64,000 nt of DNA from positions 434,001 through 498,000 of the forward strand of contig CAWUHX010000172.1 of NCBI GenBank assembly GCA_963922205.1, written 5' to 3'. A model generated the notes under the pieces. That model saw only the letters and a list, made by a program, of their open reading frames with translations. It made no database searches and was not told the DNA's origin. This document shows positions 42,001 to 50,874 of the stretch, piece after piece. Origin of the DNA: Romanomermis culicivorax. Taxonomy: Eukaryota > Nematoda > Enoplea > Mermithida > Mermithidae. A program made the translations under genes and the position numbers. How positions within the stretch are numbered: the first letter of the stretch is position 1; each line of letters starts with the position of its first letter.

Positions 42001-43378
42001 AGACAGTGAATCAACTCATTCCGCAACCAATAATATTTCTACGTTTTTGCCTATGACTAGCTGCATTTTTAAATTGTGTCATGAGACTAGCCTAATTTAT
42101 TGGCACATGCTTGATCGGACATGCACGGCAAAAGATCGGACATGCACGGCAAAAATTTTCAGGGTGGGGGGTCTTAAATTTTTATCGAGAGAGGGGTGGG
42201 GGTGGGCAAGCAAAAAACAAAAAAAGTTCCGCAAGCTTGTTTTTCATACAAAATATGCCTAAAAATCATCAGAAAAGCTGTATAGGAAAAAGTTCAGGGG
42301 GTAATTGACGAGTTTTTCGGGCCACGGGGATGTCCAGGGTCTCACGTAGGAGAGTTTACCACCCGACCCCATATGTGCATGCATGCCTGTAGGCAGGGGG
42401 TTGGGGGGCTATGGCGCCCCGAAATGTCTCAAGTGTTAAAAAAAGGCAAAGGTACCTTTGGGTTTTTTCCTTCAAGAGAAAGTATAGTCGGAAATGCCAA
42501 TTTTATAGTAAATGAGTGAAAAAAATGTGTAACCCCTGAAAGAAATTCCTGGCTACAAGCCTGTGTACATGTATATCCTTGGTAATGAATAAGATAATAA
42601 ATACATTCTGACTGATTGAAAGGCAAAGACGAAATCCGCTGCTGAAAGAATTGATCTCCTTGTCCTTTTCCACGTGATCAGGGAACCCACCCGTCGATAT
42701 TTGCTGTTCAGCAGATTCCATCAAAATCGGTTGTCATTTTAAGTTGAATTGGAGGATGATGAATGAGTTAGTTCTGTAAAAATACGTATCTACTTTTCTG
42801 AACTACCTGAGGAGGATTAGGATCTTGATCTAAGCAAGAACTCTGATATCGATTTCCAACAGATGCTTGTAAATAAACACAATAAATTATGCCTATCTAG
42901 AATATGAAAATTGTAAGATATGCTAAAATCAAGTCCGAATCGATCAGCTACAAATTCGAAAGTTCATAACAATTTTTTATGCATAAGAAAAATAAGGATT
43001 TCTGTTCAACAATACAAATGACAGTGTGTCCACAATTTTGGCATTATTGGTTGCTGAAAAAATAACATGAAACTTCTATTTGGCTGCCTATTACGACTTG
43101 CACCGGGCTGGGCCCTATGGAGCCCGGCCAGGCCGTCCGGTCGATCACTGACTTGTAGTACCGGCTGTGGTCCTCAATTGGTATGTACTTTTCCAGCTCG
43201 ATTGCGTATAATTAATGAATAATGATTATGAGGGAAGCAGCAAAAAATAACAAAGAAACTAAGGGAGAAAATGAACCTTTATAGAGCATTTGAATAAGTT
43301 GATGCATTACCTTCGGCTGGATATCGACAAGTGAGGCGCTTTGCTTAATGCTCGCCCGAGTTTAGAGGACAACGCCAT
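36095..43378 (-). CDS. NDUFS2: NADH dehydrogenase iron-sulfur protein 2 (complex I 49 kDa subunit)
   Basis: Mitochondrial inner-membrane complex I subunit. With PSST it forms the ubiquinone pocket near cluster N2. Thirteen GT-AG exons, all in phase: 43378-43311, 40009-39852, 39791-39682, 39392-39312, 39038-38918, 38405-38218, 38119-37956, 37510-37391, 37281-37152, 37091-36996, 36874-36791, 36245-36188, 36132-36095 (TAA). About 471 aa; the mammalian protein is 463. Exon 1 encodes a basic targeting peptide ([20 protein letters not shown]) joining FAGRVWIPD. Landmarks: [14 protein letters not shown] (quinone-site His), [14 protein letters not shown] (quinone-binding Tyr region), [56 protein letters not shown]-terminus FGEVDR. 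Odd points: exon 4 has [14 protein letters not shown] where [13 protein letters not shown] is nearly invariant, so Asp becomes Val and Gly becomes Ala. Intron 1 (3.3 kb) and intron 7 contain hAT-type insertions. Confidence 0.95.
37588..37743. mobile_element. hAT MITE family F, short copy in NDUFS2 intron 7
   Basis: 156 bp with CAGGGCCGTGCACAAG / GCGCACTGCCCTG ends and flanking octamers AATGGAAT and GATGGAAT (one difference). It keeps the ATTGAGGCAGCATGC and AAAATCAACATTTTCTGGGG-type segments of the 361-bp copy in reverse order. It is therefore an internally deleted relative inserted in the opposite orientation. Confidence 0.85.
40097..40140 (-). other. Alternative first exon candidate for NDUFS2
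   Basis: ATG at 40140 starts a basic, Ser/Arg-containing peptide ([14 protein letters not shown]). A GTATAT donor after 40097 leaves phase 2, compatible with exon 2 at 40009 across an 87-bp intron. It would give a 463-aa product. The donor is weak and the exon at 43378 encodes a better targeting peptide with its own good donor, so this is the second choice. Confidence 0.3.
40499..40677. mobile_element. hAT MITE family E in NDUFS2 intron 1
   Basis: 179 bp; the left end CAGACAACCCCATAGGGAGG and the right end ..CCTTGGGGACCTCTG pair as inverted repeats of the CAGAGGTCCCC type. GTTAGCAC flanks both sides (40491-40498, 40678-40685). It shares TTACCCCTACCT(A/G)AA ends with 45820-45989 and 44769-45704. 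Confidence 0.9.
40762..41085 (-). CDS. Orphan terminal-exon candidate inside NDUFS2 intron 1
   Basis: From a TTTTAG acceptor (exon starting 41085) an open frame of 107 codons runs to TGA at 40762: [16 protein letters not shown], then [32 protein letters not shown], and a Ser/Glu/Asp-rich tail ([18 protein letters not shown]). An acidic phospho-acceptor-like tail at a stop codon is typical of a real C-terminus. It lies on the same strand as, and inside an intron of, NDUFS2. Not a recognised family. It could be an alternative 3' exon, a nested gene or a relic. Confidence 0.35.
   Translation of the reverse strand, partial: ESLKSRSVWIWIKVSMFSFYLELRYNSSIVSRLTFSESVQLYLLLTITDLRKLHHIISKHLFSNYLSSVQEIRATADSYSSHSRSESKSDEENGDIGEVVICENDDF
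41447..43150. mobile_element. Large hAT-like element in NDUFS2 intron 1
   Basis: The ends CAGTGATCGAAAGACGG and CCGTCCGGTCGATCACTG are inverted and start with CAGTG as in Ac/hobo-type hAT elements. Subterminal GC-rich blocks (CCGAGCCCGAGCCGGGCC and GGAGCCCGGCC) also pair. Flanking octamers AACAAGTA and ACTTGTAG do not match cleanly. No transposase is readable. It contains the MITE at 42113-42387. Confidence 0.6.
42113..42387. mobile_element. MITE family D2, copy 2 (nested)
   Basis: Begins with a 20-bp direct duplication containing ATCGGACATGCACGGCAAAA and ends ..TATGTGCATGCATG. The interior matches 22030-22290 (GGGCAAGCAAAAAACAAAA, AAGCTTGTTTTTCATACAAA, GTCCAGGGTCTCACGTAGGA). It lies inside the CAGTGATCGA element. 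Confidence 0.6.
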
Positions 43379-43719
43379 TAACTAAAAAAAGAATAAGTAT
43401 GTATAACACAGCTCTTAGATCTGAATTGCCTGAAGAACTGATCTGGACAGGGTTTTTTTGGGTTTTTTCTTGACAGGCCATTTGGCTCCTAGGGTCAAAA
43501 TTTTACAGACCAATAGGAATTTCAACAAGCCAAAACAAAAAAGTTTGTAAATAAATGTGGTAGTAAAAAACCATGTTTTTTTAAACAAATTTATACAAAA
43601 AACTCTTTAAAATCACAGCAGAAGCCCACATAACAGATCAATCATTTTTAATACATCCTCAATCCAACACAGAATAATAAGGCTCGCATATTAGATCCGT
43701 CATTATTCAAATCAATCAT

Positions 43720-44010
43720 CAGGGTTATTTTTGCATCAGCCAGGTTGCAATGTGCAACTTTGAGTAAAATTTTGGTTGCACAGACAGATTTTTGGTTGCT
43801 CGCTCCAAAATCAATAAATTAGCTTATGTTTATCGGAAAAAATATCAGAGGCTAAGCTAGTTTTCTTGTATTTCATTCGATTCACGTCGGATTTCAACTT
43901 TCAAAACCCGATTTTCTGAATTTTAGAGAGAAAATCAAAAAGGTTGATTTGATATGGATTAACTTGTTTGGTACGTAGCGCAGGAAATTTTTTTTTGGAT
44001 TTGGATATTC
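43720..44010. repeat. Repeat Y, copy 1
   Basis: AGGTTGCAATGTGCAACTT, AATTTTGGTTGCAC, GTTTTCTTGTATTTCATTC, and AAAACCCGATTTTCTGAATT followed by a GTAGCGCAGGAAA hairpin relic. The same order occurs at 49290-49565. Between NDUFS2 exon 1 and the SINE cluster; no coding signal. Confidence 0.6.
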
Positions 44011-44768
44011 TGAAACGCTGGAAACTGAATCTTTTCACTTCTTATTTCCTAGACAGATGGTTTAATTTTTCAGTAAATTTCGATGAATTTTCAGTAGGGC
44101 AAACTACAATTTAAAAACTAGGAAAGCAACCAAGAATTTTAATTTTTCAACCATCAAGAATTTCGACTTCGACTAAAAATGTTTTAATCACACAAATGTC
44201 AAAATTTTTGTAAAGATCCCAAAAAAAGTTTTTGGGAAAATAATCGAGAAAAATCATTCTTTTCCTTCAATTCGCCAAAAAACAACACAGGATCCTACCT
44301 TTATCCATAATATGCTGATGACTAAAAGCTATACGTATTAGCTCGAATGACATTTTCTAACCGCGCACTGGAATAATATAGAAAATTATTGAATAATTAA
44401 AATCCGGCGCGAAGCACCGGAAAATTTTCACTATTTTCTATGTTATAACGCAAACTTAATTTGGGAACTGGGGTAGTATCTATAAGTGGGTTGCCGGCCG
44501 AATGCACTGCGGCGCTTTTCAAGCTCTTCATACCTGTAATTGGGGTGGGATTGGTGAGCAAATGCCAGCGCGGAGCGCCCGTCTTGTTGAGGCTCTTCAA
44601 AATGAATTTGTTAGTTAAAATAGCAGCAAGGGTCTTAATGGTAGATAGTATTGATAGTTCGTATGGTAATTGTGTAGTGGTGCCTACATTAGGTACTCGG
44701 GCTGATGCTCCAGGTTCTATTCCTGAAGAATGTTGGATTTTTCAGTAGTCACAAAAGAATGCATGACA

Positions 44769-45704
44769 CAGAGGTCCCCAAGCTCGAAAATTTAGGTAGG
44801 GGTAAAATCGTAAATTTTAAGGGTAGTACTTGAAATATGCCGTGACCTTTTTTTTGCTCTCAACTTTTTACTAAGGAGGGGGGAGTTGTGGTTTTTCGAA
44901 CTTACAAAAATGATTAATGCTCCTACAGTATGCTTTTTTCAGTCAAAAACCATTTACTATTTCAACCCCATTTTCCAGCTCCCAATCATGCAACTTCAAT
45001 GTACTAATTATATGCAGAGAATAGTCAGATGTTGAAGATTGTCGTGTCAACTGATTCCTGCACATTTCAAGAATCGGGCTGCTTTCAATTGAAAGTGCTC
45101 ATGCCGAATGTGGCTTTAGTATTATTAATCCTATTAGATTATCTACCACGAGGTTGAAACCAGGTACCACTCCTGATCCACGTCAACAGACCTCACATGT
45201 CTCAATCTCATGAACAGACCTCACATGTCTCAACTCAGGAAAGTATGCCACAGCTTGGATAACCATATGCGCACAGAAGACCCAATGCAGAAGCGGGGAA
45301 GAGAAAAGGAGAGCATGAAGAGGCAGAATTTTAAGAACATAATGTTTTTCTTCCCAAGGGGCGATTTTTTGATTAATTTATTTCATTTTTCATCTCCCAA
45401 TTATATTTATAATGATTTCCTACAAGTAGTATATATTAATGTGCTGATATCCTTTCCTAAAAATCGCTATATGGCACAGAAGTTGCATACTTTCTCATTA
45501 TCATTTGCTCAGTAAATGTGTCAAAAAGAGCAGTGAGTAATTCCTCAGAATCACACATTCTGCAATTTTTCTCGAATTAGTATAACCCACTGGGGAGAGG
45601 ATGAAGTCGACCAAAATTTTTTGCTATAGTGAACTGTTTTTATGGGGGTAGTAAATGAATTTTCAAATCTAAGACGGGGGTAATACCCCCCATGGGGTCC
45701 TCTG
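44769..45704 (+). mobile_element. hAT element with transposase tail, family E master-like copy
   Basis: 936 bp with ends CAGAGGTCCCCAAG / CATGGGGTCCTCTG and GCATGACA on both sides (44761-44768, 45705-45712). At 45091-45156 one frame gives ESAHAECGFSIINPIRL(STTRL), the conserved start of the hAT C-terminal dimerisation domain, where S-A-x-x-E-x-x-FS is the hallmark. The rest of the transposase is gone. The ends are those of the MITEs at 40499 and 45820, so this copy links those MITEs to hAT. The ORF at 45210-45515 is not recognisable. Confidence 0.88.
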
Positions 45705-45819
45705 GCATGACATGTGAATATATTTTATGCAAATGAGTCTCTGGATGCATCGACCGGATGGAATTTCGAACTGGTCTGAATAGCTGGCATCATGAAGTGT
45801 CTGAAATGTCAGTTTGAAC

Positions 45820-45989
45820 CAGAGGTCCCCAAAGTCAGATTTTTTAGGTAGGGGTAAAGTTGATAATTTTCTGGAGTAGTGTAAGCTAAATGTCCACTGA
45901 ACACTTCATTCTGGCTTAAGATTAGCCAACCAGTGCTCAATTTTTAAGACTTCAGGTGGGGGTCATACACCTCCCCATGAGGCAGTCTG
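45820..45989. mobile_element. hAT MITE family E inserted in SINE copy 1
   Basis: 170 bp, ends CAGAGGTCCCCAAAGTCAGA and ..CCCATGAGGCAGTCTG, flanked by GTTTGAAC on both sides (45812-45819, 45990-45997). The unoccupied site CAGTTTGAACCAT is present in SINE copy 2 at ~57849. Confidence 0.92.
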
Positions 45990-46739
45990 GTTTGAACCAT
46001 CATCTGCAACGAAACCGACTTATATCTAAATTCCGGGAATTGTGATGTATAAGTACATACAACGATATTGCTGAAAATTTTGAATGTAAAAATATTTCGG
46101 GCTCGGTTCCCGGGAGGAAAAAATGTTCACTATAATAGGGAGAAAATTTTTGAGGTCTTTCCACAAATGTGAAAGAAAAATTTGGGGTTTTCATACTGAA
46201 AAGATGCATTTTGGTGCATTTTAGGAAGTCAAAATCTCAAAATTTTCCGGCGCTTCGCGCCGGTTGTAATTTTAATAATCATTATTATTTACTACCAGGC
46301 TCAGGCGCGGCTTTTTTTCATGTCTACTTTATCTTACCATTTAATCTTTAACAGTTTTCTCCATCTTAAACGTATTGTTTCACGTTCAAGTGGCAATCTT
46401 GAATATTATATCTTTATATTTATGGAAGATCCGCATTTTTTCCTTCATTTATTTTTTGAGAAAGATCAACACGTCAACTTTCTAAACTTTTTGAAGAGTT
46501 TGTTCCTTTCATAACGTAAATTCAATTTAAAAACTTCATGGAAGTGTTTTTGGAAAATTTCTATGCTCCTGACTCATTGCTTTTCCGCTAAATTTGTGAA
46601 AGGAAGGTTATACGAACAAAGCACTGGTTTTAAAATTTTTCGAATGATACAATACTTCTAGAAACTACGATTTATGTACACAAAATTTAAATATAATTTT
46701 TGAGATATATGTTCAGAATGATCATCAGGATGGTTCGGT

Positions 46740-46915
46740 GTTTTTTTTGTGTCAAAACATGGTTTTTGGCACAAAAAAATTTGGGATGGCAGAAAAAATT
46801 TTGGGCGTTTGTGCCAATTGGCACAAATTTTTTGACTGATCAAAGGCTGAATTCCCTTGATTTTTAGTCATTTTAGGGGCTGGAAACGCAAAATTTTCTC
46901 GGCGCTTGGCGCCGA
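46740..46915. repeat. GTGCCAATTGGCAC repeat, copy 1
   Basis: Words GTCAAAACATGG, GGCACAAAAAAATTT, the palindrome TTTGTGCCAATTGGCACAAA, CTTGATTTTTAGTCATTTTA and a terminal CGGCGCTTGGCGCCG hairpin. Same order at 57895-58070 and inverted at 59283-59470. Confidence 0.65.
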
Positions 46916-47758
46916 GTTAAAAAGTATATATAGTATTATTAGTTATACTTTTATTTGTCTAGAACCTGAGAGAATTGTATTTAAATGGTATATTTGTATG
47001 ATCGCAATAAACTTTGAGATTGTCAATGACTAAAAAATGGATAGAAATGGTTAACTTCCACTGTTCATTCAGTGTGATTGGAAATCAAAATTTTTATTTT
47101 TGGTGTTTGATTGGAACAGAAAAATTGACATTCTTGGCACAATTTTTTAACCAATACGCGACGCGACTTTCGGCCACTGTTTTTTTCATTTTCCAAAAAT
47201 TTTCCACATTTTTAAAAACGTTTATAATGTGCCTACATTTGCTTTTTTGTGCATTTTAGGAGCATACTCAAGCATTTTGTTGTTTTTGGAGTCAGAAACC
47301 TGAAAAAAATGAGAAAATTCTGGTTGTTAGTCAAAATGAGCTGATGAAAAATATATTAGTGTTCTTCTACAGAAACAGATAAAGCATGTTAACGGAAGGG
47401 TTCTCATGAATTTATCAGCTATTAACATTTCTGCGGTTCTGATTAGAATCATCTATTTTATTTAGTTTCGGGCACGGAGCGCTTAAAAGTTTTCGTGAAT
47501 CTACTCCCGGCAGTCCCTATGGTGGGTAACTTTGGTCAATTGACCTAAAAAAGTGCTTGACATAAAAAATATTGTGTTATTCAGATACAGCAAATTAAGA
47601 GGTACATGAAAATATCAATATGAATGAAACTAAAAAGGTCAATCACTCAAAATTTATTAAGGAAAAAAATTAACATTGGTCCACACAAAAACATGAGATA
47701 CACTAAAACATGGATAAATGTGCGCTTTTAAGATCAAAATACATGAGATTAACCAAAT
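46916..47758. other. No gene recognised
   Basis: AT-rich; a hairpin relic GGGCACGGAGCGC near 47472. ORF 47014-47259 has no motif. Confidence 0.45.
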
Positions 47759-48079
47759 TTAAAGGAAAAACAATTGGGTATTAGTGTGTCCACTCATCTT
47801 ATAATGTGTGTTATGCAAAAGGTACTTGAGGAGGCATAATTGGTATAACATGCTTGCTAAATGATAGCCTAATCCTAAGCCTATTGACTGCGGGTTTGTA
47901 CTGTTGTCTAAAGTTACTCTAGGTACCTTTGGCATTACACACGTTATAAGATGGGTGGCCACCAGGTGCACTGGTACTGAACAATTGTTATGAGCAACAC
48001 AAACTTGACAAATAAAATTACAGGTGGGATCAAAATCATCTACCAAACAGTTAACCACATATCTATCTATCACAGCATG

Positions 48080-48880
48080 CCGAGTCTTTTTTATACTTTA
48101 TCTTGTAAATTGTCCACTGAATACAGCAAATGCGAGACACATTAGTGCTTTTAGCTTTTTTCACTTCTTTTAATTCTTTCAGTTGTTCAGGAACTTCTGG
48201 TTCCACCAAAGTGTGGCCAAGCACATGACAAAGGCGTTTCCTGGAATTTTTCGGCTCGTTTCTTTTGGATGTACTGTCTGAAGATACTTGATGACACTGC
48301 TGGTCATTTTGATGGTGTCACCGACTCGACAATGTGGGCATTCCTGAAAATTTTAGATATCATTCTTCTGTAAATTTTGTGACAAAAATACATACTTTCA
48401 AACGTCAAGGACGATGACTGCAAAGACAAGGCCAATAAATTTTATTGTAGTACATTTGTTGTATTGTTATCAGCATTAATTTAGTATTTAATTGCATATA
48501 AATCACATCCTACAGTCTTTCTATTGCATCCTACAGTCTTTTTTGCCTTAAACAGTTCCAGCTTGTTTTTGTGTAGATAACTGTCAATTATAGTGATGAG
48601 ACAATCTTTTTTCAATGGCAGGCCTACAATGGCAACCGATTTGACCAGTTTGACAAGTAGAAATTCTTCAGCCACTGTGAGGTATGTTTTACGACCAATC
48701 CTTCCCAACTGTCTTGTGTTTGCTTTGTTTTGTAACGTCCCATATAGAATATCGTAAACTCGAGCTGCTGCTCTAATCTTTAACTTGTTTCAAACAGCCT
48801 CAATGGCCTTTTCGAGATCTTCTGTTGAGTAATTTGCCAGGTATTTGTGTGCATCAGGCTTTCTTTCAAAGTGACCACAT
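48080..48880 (-). pseudogene. Psq/CENP-B-type (pogo-like) transposase remnant
   Basis: The upstream part (48880-48700) reads YSTEDLEKAIEAV, a stop, then NKLKIRAAARVYDILYGTLQ: a helix-turn-helix psq domain. It is followed by GRIGRKTYLTVAEE..LV..GLPLKKD..IIDSYL (48708-48570), the second HTH of pogo/Tigger/jerky-type transposases. A further part (48350-48100) gives a basic tail (SKRNEPKNSRKRLC, VPEQLKELKEVKKAKS) after an acceptor-like TTTCAG. No DDE catalytic core was found. In-frame stops and frame changes show decay. Confidence 0.55.
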
Positions 48881-49089
48881 TGCAAAGTAGGTAATCAATA
48901 AAAATTATATACAGGATAAAATAATTTGTCTGAAAAAGAAGTAAGATCGAATTATTATAAATAGAAAAAAGTGTGGCGCAAAAAATTTTAAATCGATCAA
49001 AGTTTCCCCTTTTGACTGATTCTTTTGCTCAAAAACGGGTATAGTTATTTTTTATACTGAACAGAAAGGATAAATTCTCTGAAAACACT

Positions 49090-49700
49090 AAATTGTTAGT
49101 GGTTTTAGGCATTTAAAACCCAATTTTCTGAGTTTTGGAGACAAAATGAAAAGATTAACATGACTAGACTAGAGTAATTAGTTTGGCGCGTAGTGCTGAA
49201 AATTGAACACTGGAAAATGAATCTTTTTACCTTTTATTTCCCAAACAGAAGGTTTAATTTCTCAGTGAATTTAATGAATTTTCAGTCAGACCAGGGTTTT
49301 TTTGCACAGGCTAGGTTGCAATGTGCAACTTGGGAAAAAATTTTGGTTGCACGAGCAAATTTTTGAATATTACTTTAAAATCGATAAGTTTGCTTAAATT
49401 TATGGGTAAAACCATTGCAAAGTAGTTTTCTTGTATTTCATTCAATCTGCATCAGTGTTAGGCATTTAAAACCCAATTTTTTGAATTTTGGAGAGAAAAT
49501 GAAAAGACTAATATAACTAGACTATAGCAATGTGTTGGGCGCACAGCGCCGAAAATTTTTTCAGGATTTCAATATTGTAGAATGCTGGACAATTAATCTT
49601 TTCACCTTTTAATCCCAGACAGACGGTTTAATTTCTCAGTGAATTAGATGAATTTTCAGTCAGAAAAACTAAAATTCAAAAACTATAGGCAAGCAACTAA
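49090..49700. repeat. Repeat Y, tandem copies
   Basis: Two head-to-tail units (49095-49290 and 49453-49690) share GGCATTTAAAACCCAATTTT, GA(G/C)AAAATGAAAAGA, GGCGC..AGCGC-like hairpin, ACCTTTTA and GGTTTAATTTCTCAGTGAAT. The block 49290-49452 adds the GTTGCAATGTGCAACTT part seen at 43730. Confidence 0.6.
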
Positions 49701-49761
49701 GAATACGGATGAAAAATTTCTAGCATTGTCTTCCACTCAAAATGTTTTAATCTGATGAAAG

Positions 49762-50180
49762 CATACATGTAACGGAGCCCCCAGCTCTGGGGGGGGGGGG
49801 TTGGGCCATTTTTTTTGGGCTGGGGGTCAGTAATTCCCAAAATTTTGAGGGGGAGAGGTCTCTGAAAGAAAAAAATGCGATTTTTTCACGAAAAAAGTCC
49901 GAAAAAGAGTCTAAAAATAGTAATTTCTGTCTAAAAAATGATAAAAAAGGTATTTATGGTGCGAAGCGCCGAGAAAATATACATTTTTGACCATTTTTGT
50001 TCAAAAATTGACATTTTTCATCAAAAAATTGACATTTTTCCGACCAAAAGTATGGGGGTCCATAGGGCTACCCTATGGCTAGCCATAGGATTGGAAAATC
50101 CTGGGGGGTGGTCACCCAATGGCTAGCCATATGGTCGACGATTTCTGGGGGAGGGGGGTGTCCCATAGCACTTCCCCCCA
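49762..50180. mobile_element. MITE family C, copy 3, right end cut off
   Basis: CATACATGTAACGGAG left end, G run, GGTGCGAAGCGCCGAG hairpin, TGGCTAGCCATATGGTCGAC and CCCATAGCACTTCCCCC. The expected AATTACATGTATG end is replaced at 50181 by CAGGGTTCCC, the start of another element. Confidence 0.75.
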
Positions 50181-50750
50181 CAGGGTTCCCACAACAAATC
50201 TCCAAAAAAAATCCCCCGATTTTCCCTGGTTTCGCCGGTTTTTCCCCAGTTTTCAATAATATGAAATAAAAAGGTAAAATTCTGCGAAATAAAAAAACTG
50301 TGTCAAACTTCAAAACTTTATTCTCATAATTTTTTTTTCAAATTGGCAATCGTGACTTCTATGTTAGATTTTTCACTCGAGACAATTAAATCCAGTTTTT
50401 TTTCTTTTTTCCTCTCTCAAGTTCTTTGATTTCTTTTTCGACAGTTTTTTTGTTTCAGTTGAGCAGCAGCGTCAGCTGTTCTGTCTTTTTTCATGGGTGC
50501 AGCAAAGTTCAAACGAGGGTTTTTTTCTACAATTATTGCATTTTCCTTGTGCTTTTTTGTATTTGGCGTGACTTTTTATTGCCATTTGTCCCATGTTACT
50601 CAGACTAAAATTTTTGCGACAATATGCACAATGTGCTTGGTTCGAATCGCCAGACACTGGTCGTATCCATTTGGACCATTGTGGATGCAATTCGGGGTCC
50701 ATCTGATCCCGCTGGAAAGACACCTTAGACATATTCCTAAATATTGTGTG
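50181..50750 (-). mobile_element. hAT element fragment with BED finger, cut by gap
   Basis: Starts with CAGGGTTCCCACAACAAATC, a hAT-type terminus, inside MITE C copy 3. On the - strand 50732-50472 encodes MDPELHPQWSKW, PVSGDSNQAHCAYCRK, LSNMGQ..IKSHAK: a BED-type zinc finger (C-x2-C, H-x-K/H) typical of the N-terminus of hAT transposases. The frame is lost after it. The other end lies in or beyond the 100-N gap. Confidence 0.7.
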
Positions 50751-50850
50751 NNNNNNNNNNNNNNNNNNNNNNNNNNNNNNNNNNNNNNNNNNNNNNNNNN
50801 NNNNNNNNNNNNNNNNNNNNNNNNNNNNNNNNNNNNNNNNNNNNNNNNNN
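50751..50850. other. Assembly gap of 100 N
   Basis: Exactly 100 N, the usual placeholder for a gap of unknown size. ORFs crossing it are artefacts. Confidence 0.98.
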
Positions 50851-50874
50851 AGCAGTGGTATCAACGCAGAGTAC
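50851..50874 (+). other. SMART cDNA-synthesis adapter contamination
   Basis: The bases straight after the gap (AGCAGTGGTATCAACGC.. to ..AGAGTAC) equal the SMART template-switching PCR primer, minus its first A. It is synthetic sequence, not genome. It indicates that cDNA or SMART-amplified reads entered the assembly or scaffolding here. Confidence 0.93.

Larger units (their letters stand above)
44400..46022 (+). repeat. SINE-like repeat X, copy 1 (interrupted twice)
   Basis: The segments 44560-44768, 45705-45819 and 45990-46022 join into the same order as 57540-57880. Inside are polymerase III-type boxes: A-like TTGTGTAGTGG (44670-44680) and B-like GGTTCTATTCC (44713-44723; consensus GGTTCGANTCC), about 40 bp apart. 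This suggests a tRNA-derived SINE. The GGCGCGAAGCACCGG hairpin sits at 44403. Two hAT-type insertions, each with a perfect octamer duplication, break it. Confidence 0.6.
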
